Shown here piece by piece: positions 24,071 to 33,030 of a stretch of DNA of 35,308 nt; positions within the stretch are counted from its first letter, which is position 1; every line of letters starts with the position of its first letter. The stretch is taken from assembly GCA_024687185.1 (NCBI GenBank), contig JAILEX010000093.1:1-35308 (forward strand), written 5' to 3'. Position numbers and translations under genes: made by a program. Source of the DNA: Bacilli bacterium (GTDB lineage: Bacteria > Bacillota_I > Bacilli_A > RFN20 > CAG-826). Under the pieces are notes generated by a model. It did not search any database. It was not told where the DNA came from and was given only the letters and a program-made list of their open reading frames with translations.

Positions 24071-27000
24071 TTAGTTACGTGTAATTTTGATGGTGGCGGA
24101 CGCTTGGCCGTTACTTCTTATGTCAAGCTTATCGACGCTGAAGGAGAAGCCTAGGTCCCTACCATCGTCAAGAAGGCCATCCGCATTGGCAAATTGGCTC
24201 TTATAGGCATCCATATCGAAGCTTTCGCCTTCTTCAAATAGCAACGCTCCATTCGAGGTGAGGGAGCTGCCATCTTTGCGGAAGACGGAGGTTTTGTCAT
24301 CCCTAATCCACTGCAACAAGTTATATTCGGATCCACTGCCGGAATTGTTGGAGTAATAGTGGGCGCCATTGAGGCTTGTCATTATGGCGTTGACGTGCCA
24401 TAACCTAATGCCATAGGTCGAGAAGCTATACTTATTGGCATAGAACTCATTGAGCCCAGTTGGGGAGAAGAGTTCAAGCAATAGGTATTCATCAAACATC
24501 TGGTTCTCTTCGTTAAAGCTTGGGGTGAGCATGATGAAGTCATGCGAGGACTGGAAGTCATTGATCGTTACATCGAAAGTAGTTCCGCTAGAAATGGCAG
24601 AGGCATCATAGACATAGGGGTCAGCCCAACCATAGCCCATGACGCTAAAAGGCTCGTGGCCGCTTCTATTGTTATCTTGCATTGAGAAATAGCCGGCGGG
24701 AGAGTTGTAATTATTGGCGTCGGATCTGCTTTCGTCGTAATAGTCTTTTACTCCTAGTACGTGGCCAAATTCATGGATGTCGGTGACGTTATTGAGCTTA
24801 TAGTCGCCATATTTCAAAGACAAATCGCTTAGATCGGGGGTGGATAATTGCTCGGTTTGGCTATCAAGAGTAGTTAGACCATAGTTGGCTAATGCGCTAT
24901 TCCAGGTGTAGTTACGCATATGGCTATAGGCGTGGGGCCTAGAGTATTTGAGGCAATAGGCGCGGCTATTCTTATCCGCTCCAACATAGTTGGCGCCGTA
25001 ATAGAGCATGATGGCGTCGACGATGCCGTCATCGTTGCCATCGTAATCCTCAATAGAAGTGTTGGTGGTTTCGAAGTGGGCGTTTAAGGCATCGTCTGCC
25101 ACTTCGATCCAAGTGTCATAGTCATCCCTATCGAATTCGGTGGAGGCTTTGGAGACCTCATACCAGGAAGCGACGTCACCGCTAATATTGATGGCGGAGA
25201 AGGATTCTTCCTCATAGAAGGTCTTCACGCTTCTCCATCCCGTCTCATCGTTTTCGCCGAAGATACCGGTATGGATGTCTTCTAAGACCTGTTCCTTTTG
25301 GGTTTTCCCTTGTTCGTCTTTTAATGTTTCGCTAATAAAGGAGCTGCTATCGGAGAACCAAATGGGCAAAGCGATGACTTTCAAGTCGCCATTAAGGGAG
25401 ACGTTTCCATAGAACGAGGCTTGATTTACATCTTCATAGGTATGGGTGATGTCTTTCTTTGTAGAAGAGGTTCCGATAAGGTAAGTTACGGACACCGTGT
25501 ATCCGTTTTCTTCGTAGGTGAGGGTTAGTTTCTTGACATTTTCATCCTCGGTATCCTCGATGAGGGTCTTTAGGTTTTCATCGCCATTTACGACCTTGGT
25601 GTAGCCAGTATCATATTCGACGTAGATCTTTCCGGCGGTGATTAGTTTGCCATTATCATAATAGAAGGTGCCCGCTCCGCTGGAGCCATAGATTTTGGAG
25701 ATGACACTATTGTCGACGACGACGATGTTGATGGAGATGCTATATTCATAGGCGGTTTTGGTACCATCGTAGGCGATCAAGGAGAAAGTGATGACGGCCT
25801 CGCCGACCTTTTGGACTTTTATGGACATCGCAGAGCTATTCAGTTTGACGCAAGATTCGTCGGAGGTTTCATGCGTAGCGGCCGCGCCATTTATCTTTCT
25901 ACCGTTGTAATAGAGGGAATAGACGAAGCTTAGGTCCTTTTGAAGAGTCAAGGTTTCGCCGTCTTTGACCTCGGTTTGTTCTTCGCCTAGATAGAACTTG
26001 AATTCGCCCCTTCCTAAACGAGATAGGTATACCTTGGCTATGGCTTGTTTTAAAAGGGCGTTGTCGCTTCCATATAAGGAAATGGCAAAGCAGACATAGC
26101 CGCTGGAGGTTGCCTTTAGCCTAAAGTTGGACTTACTTTCATCGATATCGAATTCGATGTCCTCTTCCCCTGCGACTTGCTCGTATCTAAGCGTTGCGTT
26201 TTCATCCTTGCATCCGCTAACTTCGACGGCGGGAAGGGCATAATAAACTCCGGCATAGGGGATAGTGACCCTATAATCGTAGGTAGAATAGCTCATGCGT
26301 TCCACTTCAACCCTTTCGTCGGCGCTTTCCAAAGTAAGGTTGATATACCAATGGTCTTCGCATGCCTCCACATAGATAAAGTCGGTGTAGAGGTAGCAGT
26401 CTCTATAGTAGGCGGAGATGTGGATGGCGCTACGCTCTCCTATAGTCACGTCTTCGCCCATAGTGACCTTGCCGCTATCTTCTATCTCCATGACGGGTTC
26501 ATCGTCATAGGTTTGATAGGTGAAATCCACCAAGGCGTTGATGCCTTTTAGAATGGGCTTAAGGGTATAGGATTCACCCGGTCTAAGCATCAGATAATGA
26601 CGTTCGTTTTCTACTAGGAAATAATCGGGGTCATCGAAGGTGATTTCATAGTCGATATCGCTTTCTTCGGCGGTGACATAGATAAAGCGGATATCGTAAT
26701 TGGAACTGGACCCTTCCTTTTTAAGGGCTAACTTCAACGTTTCTATCTGGGTGCTTGGTACAAAATCATCAACCACTAAGGTAGATCCATCCAAGGTGAC
26801 GAAATTGCTTTCCCCGACAAAGGAATATTCGATGTAATAGGTCGTTCCGCTATAATCGCCTAAATCGGCGTTGATCTCATATTTTTCCCCAGGGAGCAAA
26901 GTGATTTTATAACTATAGTCGTTATTGCCTTCTACGAGTCTTTCATCGGTATGGACGAAAATCTCGCTAGGAGGAGTCTCCTTGGAAGAGCTGCTTGAGC

Positions 27001-27205
27001 TGGAACTAGAGGAAGAACTACTTCCCTTTGAGCTATCTTCTTCGTTAGAACTGTCCTCTTCGTTAGAGGCGGAAGAAGAGGAAGTGGGGGTCGAAGAGCC
27101 TTCTATGCTGCTAAAGGAAAAAATACTAGATAAATCGCAGGCGCTTAAAGAAAAGGCGACGATTATGGGTAAGAGGATTCTTGCAAGTATTTTGGATTTC
27201 ATCAT
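24071..27205 (-). CDS. Secreted lipoprotein with M6-type metalloprotease domain
   Basis: Protein of 1044 aa. A lipoprotein signal peptide (basic start, hydrophobic core, lipobox SLSAC with Cys23) predicts anchoring to the outer face of the membrane. A Ser/Glu-rich linker follows (about residues 30-80, with EEDSS repeats and a run of Ser), then several beta-rich Ig-like segments to about residue 600. The catalytic part contains VIALPIWFSDSSS, DGNDDGIVDAIMLYYGANYVG and the zinc site HEFGHVLGVKDYYD (H811, E812, H815), the HExxHxxGxxD form of M6 (immune inhibitor A) proteases. The double ATG at 27205/27202 is used; it has no SD and lies 6 bases after the -10. The frame is open further upstream but that part crosses the promoter. 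Its job is likely degradation of host or food proteins. Confidence 0.87.
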   Translation of the reverse strand: MMKSKILARILLPIIVAFSLSACDLSSIFSFSSIEGSSTPTSSSSASNEEDSSNEEDSSKGSSSSSSSSSSSSSKETPPSEIFVHTDERLVEGNNDYSYKITLLPGEKYEINADLGDYSGTTYYIEYSFVGESNFVTLDGSTLVVDDFVPSTQIETLKLALKKEGSSSNYDIRFIYVTAEESDIDYEITFDDPDYFLVENERHYLMLRPGESYTLKPILKGINALVDFTYQTYDDEPVMEIEDSGKVTMGEDVTIGERSAIHISAYYRDCYLYTDFIYVEACEDHWYINLTLESADERVEVERMSYSTYDYRVTIPYAGVYYALPAVEVSGCKDENATLRYEQVAGEEDIEFDIDESKSNFRLKATSSGYVCFAISLYGSDNALLKQAIAKVYLSRLGRGEFKFYLGEEQTEVKDGETLTLQKDLSFVYSLYYNGRKINGAAATHETSDESCVKLNSSAMSIKVQKVGEAVITFSLIAYDGTKTAYEYSISINIVVVDNSVISKIYGSSGAGTFYYDNGKLITAGKIYVEYDTGYTKVVNGDENLKTLIEDTEDENVKKLTLTYEENGYTVSVTYLIGTSSTKKDITHTYEDVNQASFYGNVSLNGDLKVIALPIWFSDSSSFISETLKDEQGKTQKEQVLEDIHTGIFGENDETGWRSVKTFYEEESFSAINISGDVASWYEVSKASTEFDRDDYDTWIEVADDALNAHFETTNTSIEDYDGNDDGIVDAIMLYYGANYVGADKNSRAYCLKYSRPHAYSHMRNYTWNSALANYGLTTLDSQTEQLSTPDLSDLSLKYGDYKLNNVTDIHEFGHVLGVKDYYDESRSDANNYNSPAGYFSMQDNNRSGHEPFSVMGYGWADPYVYDASAISSGTTFDVTINDFQSSHDFIMLTPSFNEENQMFDEYLLLELFSPTGLNEFYANKYSFSTYGIRLWHVNAIMTSLNGAHYYSNNSGSGSEYNLLQWIRDDKTSVFRKDGSSLTSNGALLFEEGESFDMDAYKSQFANADGLLDDGRDLGFSFSVDKLDIRSNGQASATIKITRN

Positions 27206-27211
27206 ATAAAA

Positions 27212-27240
27212 ATAATATAAGTCATTGTTTCCCTTTACAA
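27212..27240 (-). promoter_or_regulatory. Leaderless-type promoter of the metalloprotease gene
   Basis: On the minus strand TTGTAA (27240-27235) and TATTAT (27217-27212) are exactly 17 bp apart. Only six bases (TTTTAT) separate the -10 from the ATG at 27205, so the predicted +1 is the A of the start codon. No SD lies within 20 bases. Confidence 0.65.
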
Positions 27241-27286
27241 AAGGGAACAAAAAAGAGCTTCCGTTTATTGTTTGGAGAATGAGTTT

Positions 27287-27318
27287 GAAAATCGCCCGAT
27301 CAGAAAGACCGAGCGATT
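27287..27318 (-). terminator. Likely terminator of the GH3 gene
   Basis: On the minus strand AATCGC (27318-27313) pairs with GCGATT (27295-27290), with further inner pairing CGGTC/GATCG around TTTCT; only four T follow. It lies 36 bp after the GH3 stop. Confidence 0.5.
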
Positions 27319-27353
27319 GTTCTTGGTTAATGAACGAGTTAAAGGAAGGGGGA

Positions 27354-30326
27354 TTACACGATATTGAATGCGTATTGTAGTAGTGGCAACGCCCAGGTGA
27401 AGAAGATGATGACTGCCGCGATTAATACCGCCGCCAATACGCCTAGGTAGATAATGGTCGCAACGTTGAACCTTTTGACAACGGCAACGTCGGTTCCTTC
27501 CTTGTCCTTTGCCCTGAAGCGGAAGAAGGAGAGGGTCACGCCGCCTAAGGCAAGAATGGCGACGACTGCATCAAGAGCGATGAGCAATAGCACATAAACC
27601 TTCACGCCTTCAGAGGAGGTCTGCCCTTCGGCAATTCCTGCGGCGGCATTGGAATGAAGCAAAGAATAGAGGACGTAGTGCGTATTTTCTCTTATTAGGT
27701 AGCGCACGCCATTGCTTTCGGTTTCTGCAAGCGGGTTACCCATACCGGCGAATTGGACGGTGATGCCGCCGGATAGACACGCTTCGCTATCCTCTTCGCC
27801 GATGTTGTTGTAGTCGGTGATGATGAAGCCCTTAAAGCCCCACTCTTCTCTAATGACGGATACGTTAAGTGCGTAATTGGCCCTGGCGGGGATATCGCCA
27901 ATTCGATTCATGGCGGCCATGATGCCATAGCAATTTCCGTCTTCAACAGCCATCTGGAAAGGGCGGAAATAGGTCTCCCTCATCGCCTGTTCTTCGGCGT
28001 ATGTCGCTACCATGTTATTGGCTTGGCGGTTGGTCTCCTGACCGTTCATCGCGCAGTGTTTCAAGACGTTGATGAGCCCTTTTTCGTGGCAGGCGTTTAT
28101 CACTTTGCAGGCGAAGTCGCCGGTAAGGAAGGTGTCTTCGGAGACGTATTCGTAATTACGTCCGGAGAATGGGGTGCGATGGATGTTCATGCCAGGCGAA
28201 TACCAGGCGGAAGTGCCCTTTAGCAAAGCATAGTCGCCATTAAGTTCGCCATATCTTGTCATTAGCTTTTTATTATAGGTGCAGGCGATCATCATCTCGG
28301 CCCCGCCGACTCTGTGGGAGACCCCTTCTGGGCCGTCCGCGCCGAATGTCTGGGGTTTGTTGATGGAGGGCATGGCCGCGGTTCCGTTAGCCGCATTTTT
28401 ATATATCGCGTATTCCTCATCGAAAGAGGCGCGGTCAAGCAGGTCTTCCCAAAGGGGATCGTCGAATTTCTTGCCAAGCAGGTTCTTCCACTCGACTCCG
28501 TTTTCGACTTCGTTTTTTACCTCCGGATAGTCCGTTTTCGCTTTGGGATTGCCGCTAGATTCCCATCCGTTTGCAGTGATTTTTTCTTTGTGATTAGAAG
28601 AAATAGCTGAGGTTTGCACGGTTTTTGCGGCGTTTGTGGTTTCGCTTACCCCGTCTTTGGTCCCCGTTGCGTAGGTGAGTCCGTCTCCATCCATCGCCGC
28701 CCAATTCGAGCGGGAAAGATAAGTGGAATCCTCAAGCGAAGAGGAGTTGAACAACGTTGTGACTTGGGTATTGTTATCGGAGGTCGCGTAGGTCGTGAAG
28801 TCGTTTTCCGAAAGGGTATGGGTATATACGTTTTCGCCATTAAGGAAATTGTTTGCTGCCTCATGCGCGTTTTTCGCCGCGGTGAACTTATAGTCGCCTT
28901 TTTCCAAGATGTAGGTGCCTTTGTTTTTGGCGTCGAAGGAGGCAAGGCGTTCCCTATCCACCTCAAAGGATAGCTTTTCCTTCTTCCCCGATTCCAGGGA
29001 TTCCGTTTTGCCATAGCCCACTAAGCTGACGGCGCTTTTCTCCACCCCATAGGTCCTATCGTAATCGGTATAGGGGACCTGTACGTAAAGCTCGACCACT
29101 TCCTTGCCAGCCACCTCTCCGCTATTGGTGACTTCGATGTTGAAGGAGAGCTTGTCGGTAGAGGAATTGTAGGAACCGGATAGTTCGCCATAGCTGAATT
29201 CGGTATAGCTTAGGCCATATCCAAAAGGATAGGCGACGGTGGTATCGTAATCGAAGGTGCCGGCGTTAGACGCGCCTAAAGAGACATCGGTATAACGCGT
29301 CTCATAATATTTGTAGCCGACGTAGATACCTTCGGCGAGGTTGACATAGGCATATCCGTTTAGATTTCCGTTGGAATCCACGTAACGGAAGTCCCCGAAA
29401 TTCTGCATCGCGGGGGCGGAAAGGTTATCGAAGCAATAGGTATCGACTGTCCTGCCCGAGAAGTTTGCTTCCCCGACAAGCAGTTCGATGATGCCTTTGA
29501 TCGCGGCTTCCCCACTTCCCGTGCCACCGACTTGGACAACCGCGTCGATATCATAGTCATTTAGGAAATCCATCTGCATGGGGTTATTGGTATGGAGGAT
29601 GACAACCGTTTTTTTGAAGCATCCCGCGTCTTGGATGGCCTGAAGCAAATCCCTTTCGTCTTTATTCAGTTCAAGATAATGTTCATCTGCGCTTCCGCCG
29701 AACCTATCCATGTTGCGGGGCAAGTCCGCGCCTTCCCCGGAGGAGCGGGAGAAGACGACGATGGCGGCGTCGTTATATTCGCTATAGGAGGCTTTCACGG
29801 CATCCGTGTATTCGCTTTGGGGGACTTCGTCGATCGTCCAGGTGCCGGCTTTGCTGCCGTCGCCCTTGTTGTCGCCGATGCCCCAATTAGTGTGTGCGCT
29901 GGTAAGGTAGAGCTTCCTTAGCTCATTATTGACCTCGAAGGCCTCGCGCATGCCGTTGATGAAAATGGAGTCTTTGCCGGTGGCGATTTTCTCCCTTTCC
30001 ATCCAAAAAGCGCAGGAGGATCCGAATAACGATATCTTGGAGTTCCTCGCTATGGGTAACCCGTTGTCGTTGTTCTTAAGCAAGATCGATCCTTCCTTGG
30101 CGACTTGGTAATTGAAGTTGGTTGCGTAATCCTCAAGCACCGCATCCATGGATTCGTGTTCTGCCTTATAGTTTCCTAATGGGGCGATGTAGCCGATTCT
30201 TCCGAAGTAGGAATCGAGCGCGCCATCATAGGAGGCGGCGAAGATATTGCCATAGATCGTGGCGCCGATGACCGCTGCCGCGACAAAGCCTTGGATCGCT
30301 AGAAACAAAATGTGTTTTCTTTTCAT
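27354..30326 (-). CDS. Membrane-anchored GH3 enzyme with permuted domain order
   Basis: Glycoside hydrolase family 3 protein of 990 aa, probably a beta-glucosidase or related exo-glycosidase at the cell surface. One N-terminal membrane helix (residues 6-30), then the GH3 C-terminal sandwich (EGSILLKNNDNGLP near 78-91, to about 350), an FnIII-like domain (ELYVQVPYTDYDRTYG) and only afterwards the TIM barrel: ADGPEGVSHR (near 666), KHCAMNGQETNR (near 756) and FIITDYNN with the likely nucleophile D838. Two membrane helices close the protein (about 908-933 and 954-980). The order is reversed from common GH3 enzymes; such permuted forms are known in Ruminococcus and Butyrivibrio. The ATG at 30326 has AAAGGAGAT; the frame is open upstream but without similarity. 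The substrate is unknown. Confidence 0.9.
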   Translation of the reverse strand: MKRKHILFLAIQGFVAAAVIGATIYGNIFAASYDGALDSYFGRIGYIAPLGNYKAEHESMDAVLEDYATNFNYQVAKEGSILLKNNDNGLPIARNSKISLFGSSCAFWMEREKIATGKDSIFINGMREAFEVNNELRKLYLTSAHTNWGIGDNKGDGSKAGTWTIDEVPQSEYTDAVKASYSEYNDAAIVVFSRSSGEGADLPRNMDRFGGSADEHYLELNKDERDLLQAIQDAGCFKKTVVILHTNNPMQMDFLNDYDIDAVVQVGGTGSGEAAIKGIIELLVGEANFSGRTVDTYCFDNLSAPAMQNFGDFRYVDSNGNLNGYAYVNLAEGIYVGYKYYETRYTDVSLGASNAGTFDYDTTVAYPFGYGLSYTEFSYGELSGSYNSSTDKLSFNIEVTNSGEVAGKEVVELYVQVPYTDYDRTYGVEKSAVSLVGYGKTESLESGKKEKLSFEVDRERLASFDAKNKGTYILEKGDYKFTAAKNAHEAANNFLNGENVYTHTLSENDFTTYATSDNNTQVTTLFNSSSLEDSTYLSRSNWAAMDGDGLTYATGTKDGVSETTNAAKTVQTSAISSNHKEKITANGWESSGNPKAKTDYPEVKNEVENGVEWKNLLGKKFDDPLWEDLLDRASFDEEYAIYKNAANGTAAMPSINKPQTFGADGPEGVSHRVGGAEMMIACTYNKKLMTRYGELNGDYALLKGTSAWYSPGMNIHRTPFSGRNYEYVSEDTFLTGDFACKVINACHEKGLINVLKHCAMNGQETNRQANNMVATYAEEQAMRETYFRPFQMAVEDGNCYGIMAAMNRIGDIPARANYALNVSVIREEWGFKGFIITDYNNIGEEDSEACLSGGITVQFAGMGNPLAETESNGVRYLIRENTHYVLYSLLHSNAAAGIAEGQTSSEGVKVYVLLLIALDAVVAILALGGVTLSFFRFRAKDKEGTDVAVVKRFNVATIIYLGVLAAVLIAAVIIFFTWALPLLQYAFNIV

Positions 30327-30387
30327 GAGACAGTATCTCCTTTTGTACGTAAATAATAAAAACAGACTTACGGAAATTGGCGGCTGC

Positions 30388-30420
30388 TTCAAAAACTGAA
30401 TGTCGGCTTTCAAAAACTGA
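30388..30420 (-). promoter_or_regulatory. Direct repeats, candidate operator of the GH3 gene
   Basis: TTCAAAAACTGA occurs twice (30388-30399 and 30409-30420) with a period of 21 bp, two turns of the helix. On the minus strand it reads TCAGTTTTTGAA. A TATTAT -10-like box (30358-30353) lies toward the gene but no good -35 is seen, so an activator binding the repeats is plausible. Confidence 0.5.
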
Positions 30421-30497
30421 TCGAAGTAATAAAAACAATAGGTTTCATCAAGTATTTTTGTGTTTTTCTTCATTTAAATCGTGAACAAAATTACCAC

Positions 30498-30554
30498 TTG
30501 AAATATGAATGTACGTTCATATAATAATGGCGAATATGAAAATCCATTCATATT
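30498..30554 (+). promoter_or_regulatory. Metal-regulated promoter with two operators
   Basis: TTGAAA (30498-30503) and TATAAT (30520-30525) are 16 bp apart. Operator 1 is the near-perfect palindrome 30503-30522 (ATATGAA...TTCATAT), filling the spacer. Operator 2 is AATATGAA-N6-TTCATATT (30533-30554), covering the transcript start up to the SD. The ATATGAA half-site matches SmtB/CzrA-type operators. Confidence 0.85.
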
Positions 30555-30569
30555 TGGAGGTGATCCTAT

Positions 30570-30875
30570 ATGGCAAAGATTCCTAGCGAAGAAATGATCG
30601 ACATGATGGAGAATATGCTTCATATCGCAAGCGACTCCACTAGGCTTAAGATCCTTATCTGCCTTGAAGATGAGGAGAAGTCCGTTTCTGAAATCGTCAA
30701 GGAGGTGGGCGCGAGCCAGTCTTTGGTGTCCCATCAGCTTCAGGTTCTTCGCGCGGCAAATCTAGTCACCTATAGAAAAGAAGGTACCTCCGTTATCTAT
30801 TCTTTAGATGACGAACATGTTTCTAAACTTATCTCGGTAGTAAGGGAACACGTCGAGGAAAAGATGGATAGATAG
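30570..30875 (+). CDS. ArsR-family metal sensor, CzrA/SmtB-like
   Basis: Winged-helix repressor of 101 aa. The HTH lies at residues 38-62 (VSEIVKEVGASQSLVSHQLQVL), the wing near YRKEGTSVIYSL. Helix 5 carries D81-x-H83 and H94-xx-E97, the four-ligand zinc/cobalt/cadmium site of the alpha5 type (CzrA, SmtB, NmtR); there is no alpha3 CxC site, so arsenic is unlikely. GGAGGTGATC is a near-perfect SD. It presumably represses itself and the downstream ATPase through the two operators and lets go when metal binds. Confidence 0.9.
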   Translation: MAKIPSEEMIDMMENMLHIASDSTRLKILICLEDEEKSVSEIVKEVGASQSLVSHQLQVLRAANLVTYRKEGTSVIYSLDDEHVSKLISVVREHVEEKMDR

Positions 30876-30896
30876 CTTAGAAAGTCGTTTACGCTT

Positions 30897-32822
30897 ATGG
30901 AAGAAGAAAGAAGCAAGAAGGATTATATAATCCTAGGTATTCGCATTGCTTTGACGGTCGCTTTGATCGTCCTTGGGATGGTTGTATTTAACGAAACTAG
31001 CTACCCCTGGTATGTGAATCTAATCGTAATGGGAGTGGCTTATCTTGTCATTTCCTATGACATCATCCTTGAGATGATAGAAGGGATATTCAAGGAACAT
31101 GAGTTCTTTGGCGAGGCCACTTTGATGGTTTTGGCTTCTATTGGGGCGTTTTGCCTAAGGCTATTTGGACCAAGCCATAACGAATATATGGAAGGGGTAT
31201 TGGTCATATTGTTGTTCCAAATCGGTGAGGTCTTAGAGGATCTAGCCGCGGATAAAAGCAAGGAAGCCATCCTTAACGCGATCGATTTAAAAGAATATAA
31301 GGCAAAGGTCGTAGTCGGAGAAAGAATCGAGGAAAAGGAAAGCAAAGACCTTTCTATTGGAGACATCGTTTTATGCGCTAACGGCGAAAAGCTTCTTTGC
31401 GATGGCATCGTCAAAGAAGGAAAAGGCGAAGTCGATGAGTCTTCCTTAACTGGCGAATCTAATCCTATATATAAGGAAATAGGCGCGCCCATATATGCAG
31501 GCACGGTTTTAGTGGAAGGTTCTCTTAAAGTAGAGGTCAATAAGGAATACGATGATTCTTCCGTTGGTAAACTCGCCAAGATGATCGAAGAGGCCAATGA
31601 AGGCAAGTCTCGCTCTGAAAGATTCATCACGAAGTTCTCCAAAATCTATACGCCTATCGTTATGGCTATTGCCTTATTAGTCGCAGTTATCCCTCCCTTA
31701 TTTTTAGGGATAAGCGATGGCGATATTTGGAGTAGGTGGATCTATAGCGCGCTTGCTTTCTTAGTCGTATCTTGCCCCTGCGCCATCGTCATCTCCGTCC
31801 CTCTAGCCTATGTGGCGGGGTTAGGACTTGCCTCTAGAAACGGGGTCTTGGTAAAAGGCGCGGCATATTTCGATGCCTTAAATAGCCTAGATACCGTGGC
31901 CTTTGATAAAACCGGCACCATGACCGAAGGTAAGCTTAGCCTAGTCGAACTTTGCCCTAACGAGGTCGAAAAGGAAGAGTTGTTAGATACTTTGAAAATC
32001 GCAGAAAGCGGCAGTGAACATCCTTTGGCAAAAGCCGTGTTTAATGGTGAAGAAAGGATCAATTACGAATATGAATCCTATACCGAGATCCCTGGTAAGG
32101 GCATCAAAGTCATCTATAAGGGCGAAACCCTTCTTGCTGGCAAGATTGCTCTTTTAAAAGAAGAGAAGGTCGAGATAAAAGAAGGGGTGTTGGTAACCGA
32201 TAAAACCGCGATATTCGTGGCGAAAAACGGTGTTTACCTAGGCTATGCGGTATTCGAGGATAAGCTAAAGGAAAATTCCGTAAGGTTTGTTAATGAGCTA
32301 AAGAAAGATGGCATCAAAACCGTTCTTCTTTCTGGTGATCAAGCTGGCGCGGTTAAAAATGCAGGCGAACTTCTAGGCGTCGATGAATATCGTAGCGAGC
32401 TATTGCCAAGCGAAAAACTAGCCTATATCGAGGGTCATAAAGTAGGGTCAAAGGGAACGATTGCCTATCTTGGCGATGGCATCAATGACGCCCCGACATT
32501 AGTGGCAAGTGATGTAGGCGTAGCAATGGGAGGGCTAGGGAGCGACCTAGCCGTTGCCAATGCCGATGTAGCCATCCTTAACGATGATCCGCTTAAGTTC
32601 TTGGCGTTAAAAAAGATTGCTAAGGCCACTCAAAATAGAGCCATCTTCAATGTGGTATTCTCTCTTGCCGCGAAGTTCATCATCGTCTTCTTAGGCGTGC
32701 TTGCCTCTGCTATGGGAACATGGCAATTACCCCTTTGGGTGAGCGTGTTAGGGGATAGCGGCGTAGCGATATTAGCCATCGCGTCAAGCCTATTGTTACA
32801 CTTTAAAACGATAAAAGTTTAA
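30897..32822 (+). CDS. Zn/Cd/Co-type P1B ATPase without metal-binding N-domain
   Basis: Heavy-metal efflux ATPase of 641 aa in the cytoplasmic membrane. The order is two to four N-terminal membrane helices, actuator domain with TGES (in SLTGESNPI), TM6 with CPC (C293, C295), phosphorylation site DKTGT (D337), SEHPLAK (near 372), hinge GDGINDAPT (near 526) and TM8 with GDSGVAI. CPC with the TM8 Asp is the ZntA/CadA (P1B-2) pattern. The usual N-terminal HMA domain or Cys-rich tail is absent, so transport must work without it. It follows the sensor gene by 21 bp and is probably co-transcribed; its SD is weak (AGAAAG). Confidence 0.92.
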   Translation: MEEERSKKDYIILGIRIALTVALIVLGMVVFNETSYPWYVNLIVMGVAYLVISYDIILEMIEGIFKEHEFFGEATLMVLASIGAFCLRLFGPSHNEYMEGVLVILLFQIGEVLEDLAADKSKEAILNAIDLKEYKAKVVVGERIEEKESKDLSIGDIVLCANGEKLLCDGIVKEGKGEVDESSLTGESNPIYKEIGAPIYAGTVLVEGSLKVEVNKEYDDSSVGKLAKMIEEANEGKSRSERFITKFSKIYTPIVMAIALLVAVIPPLFLGISDGDIWSRWIYSALAFLVVSCPCAIVISVPLAYVAGLGLASRNGVLVKGAAYFDALNSLDTVAFDKTGTMTEGKLSLVELCPNEVEKEELLDTLKIAESGSEHPLAKAVFNGEERINYEYESYTEIPGKGIKVIYKGETLLAGKIALLKEEKVEIKEGVLVTDKTAIFVAKNGVYLGYAVFEDKLKENSVRFVNELKKDGIKTVLLSGDQAGAVKNAGELLGVDEYRSELLPSEKLAYIEGHKVGSKGTIAYLGDGINDAPTLVASDVGVAMGGLGSDLAVANADVAILNDDPLKFLALKKIAKATQNRAIFNVVFSLAAKFIIVFLGVLASAMGTWQLPLWVSVLGDSGVAILAIASSLLLHFKTIKV

Positions 32823-32848
32823 ACCTATTGAATTGACTAAAATTATAA

Positions 32849-32895
32849 TACAAGGGATAACGAGCGGATTCATGTTCAAAATATCCCTTGTTTTT
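32849..32895 (+). terminator. Terminator after the metal ATPase gene
   Basis: ACAAGGGATA (32849-32858) pairs perfectly with TATCCCTTGT (32881-32890), a 22-base loop, then a T tract. The next 180 bp (32896-33076) are AT-rich without a gene; apart from the palindrome at 33031 nothing is seen in them. Confidence 0.85.
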
Positions 32896-33030
32896 CTTTG
32901 CAAAAAACACGTCATTTTGGAAACAAAATAAGTAGGATTCGACTAAATTTTTAAAAATCATTGGTTGATTTCTATAGTTTAAATGAACGCTTGAATATCG
33001 GATAAATTTACAAAATTAATGAAAATATTA

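Noticed and set aside
26177-26551. Plus-strand open frame opposite the metalloprotease
   Set aside because: It is antisense to a well supported gene, has no SD and no recognisable domain.
26980-27100. Tandem DNA repeat or CRISPR-like array
   Set aside because: The repetition is the Ser/Glu linker coding sequence of the lipoprotein; no regular spacers.
27206-27250. N-terminal extension of the metalloprotease
   Set aside because: It covers the promoter and would spoil the lipoprotein signal.
30327-30473. N-terminal extension of the GH3 protein
   Set aside because: The frame is open, but it crosses the direct repeats and lacks an SD; the signal-anchor start at 30326 has one.
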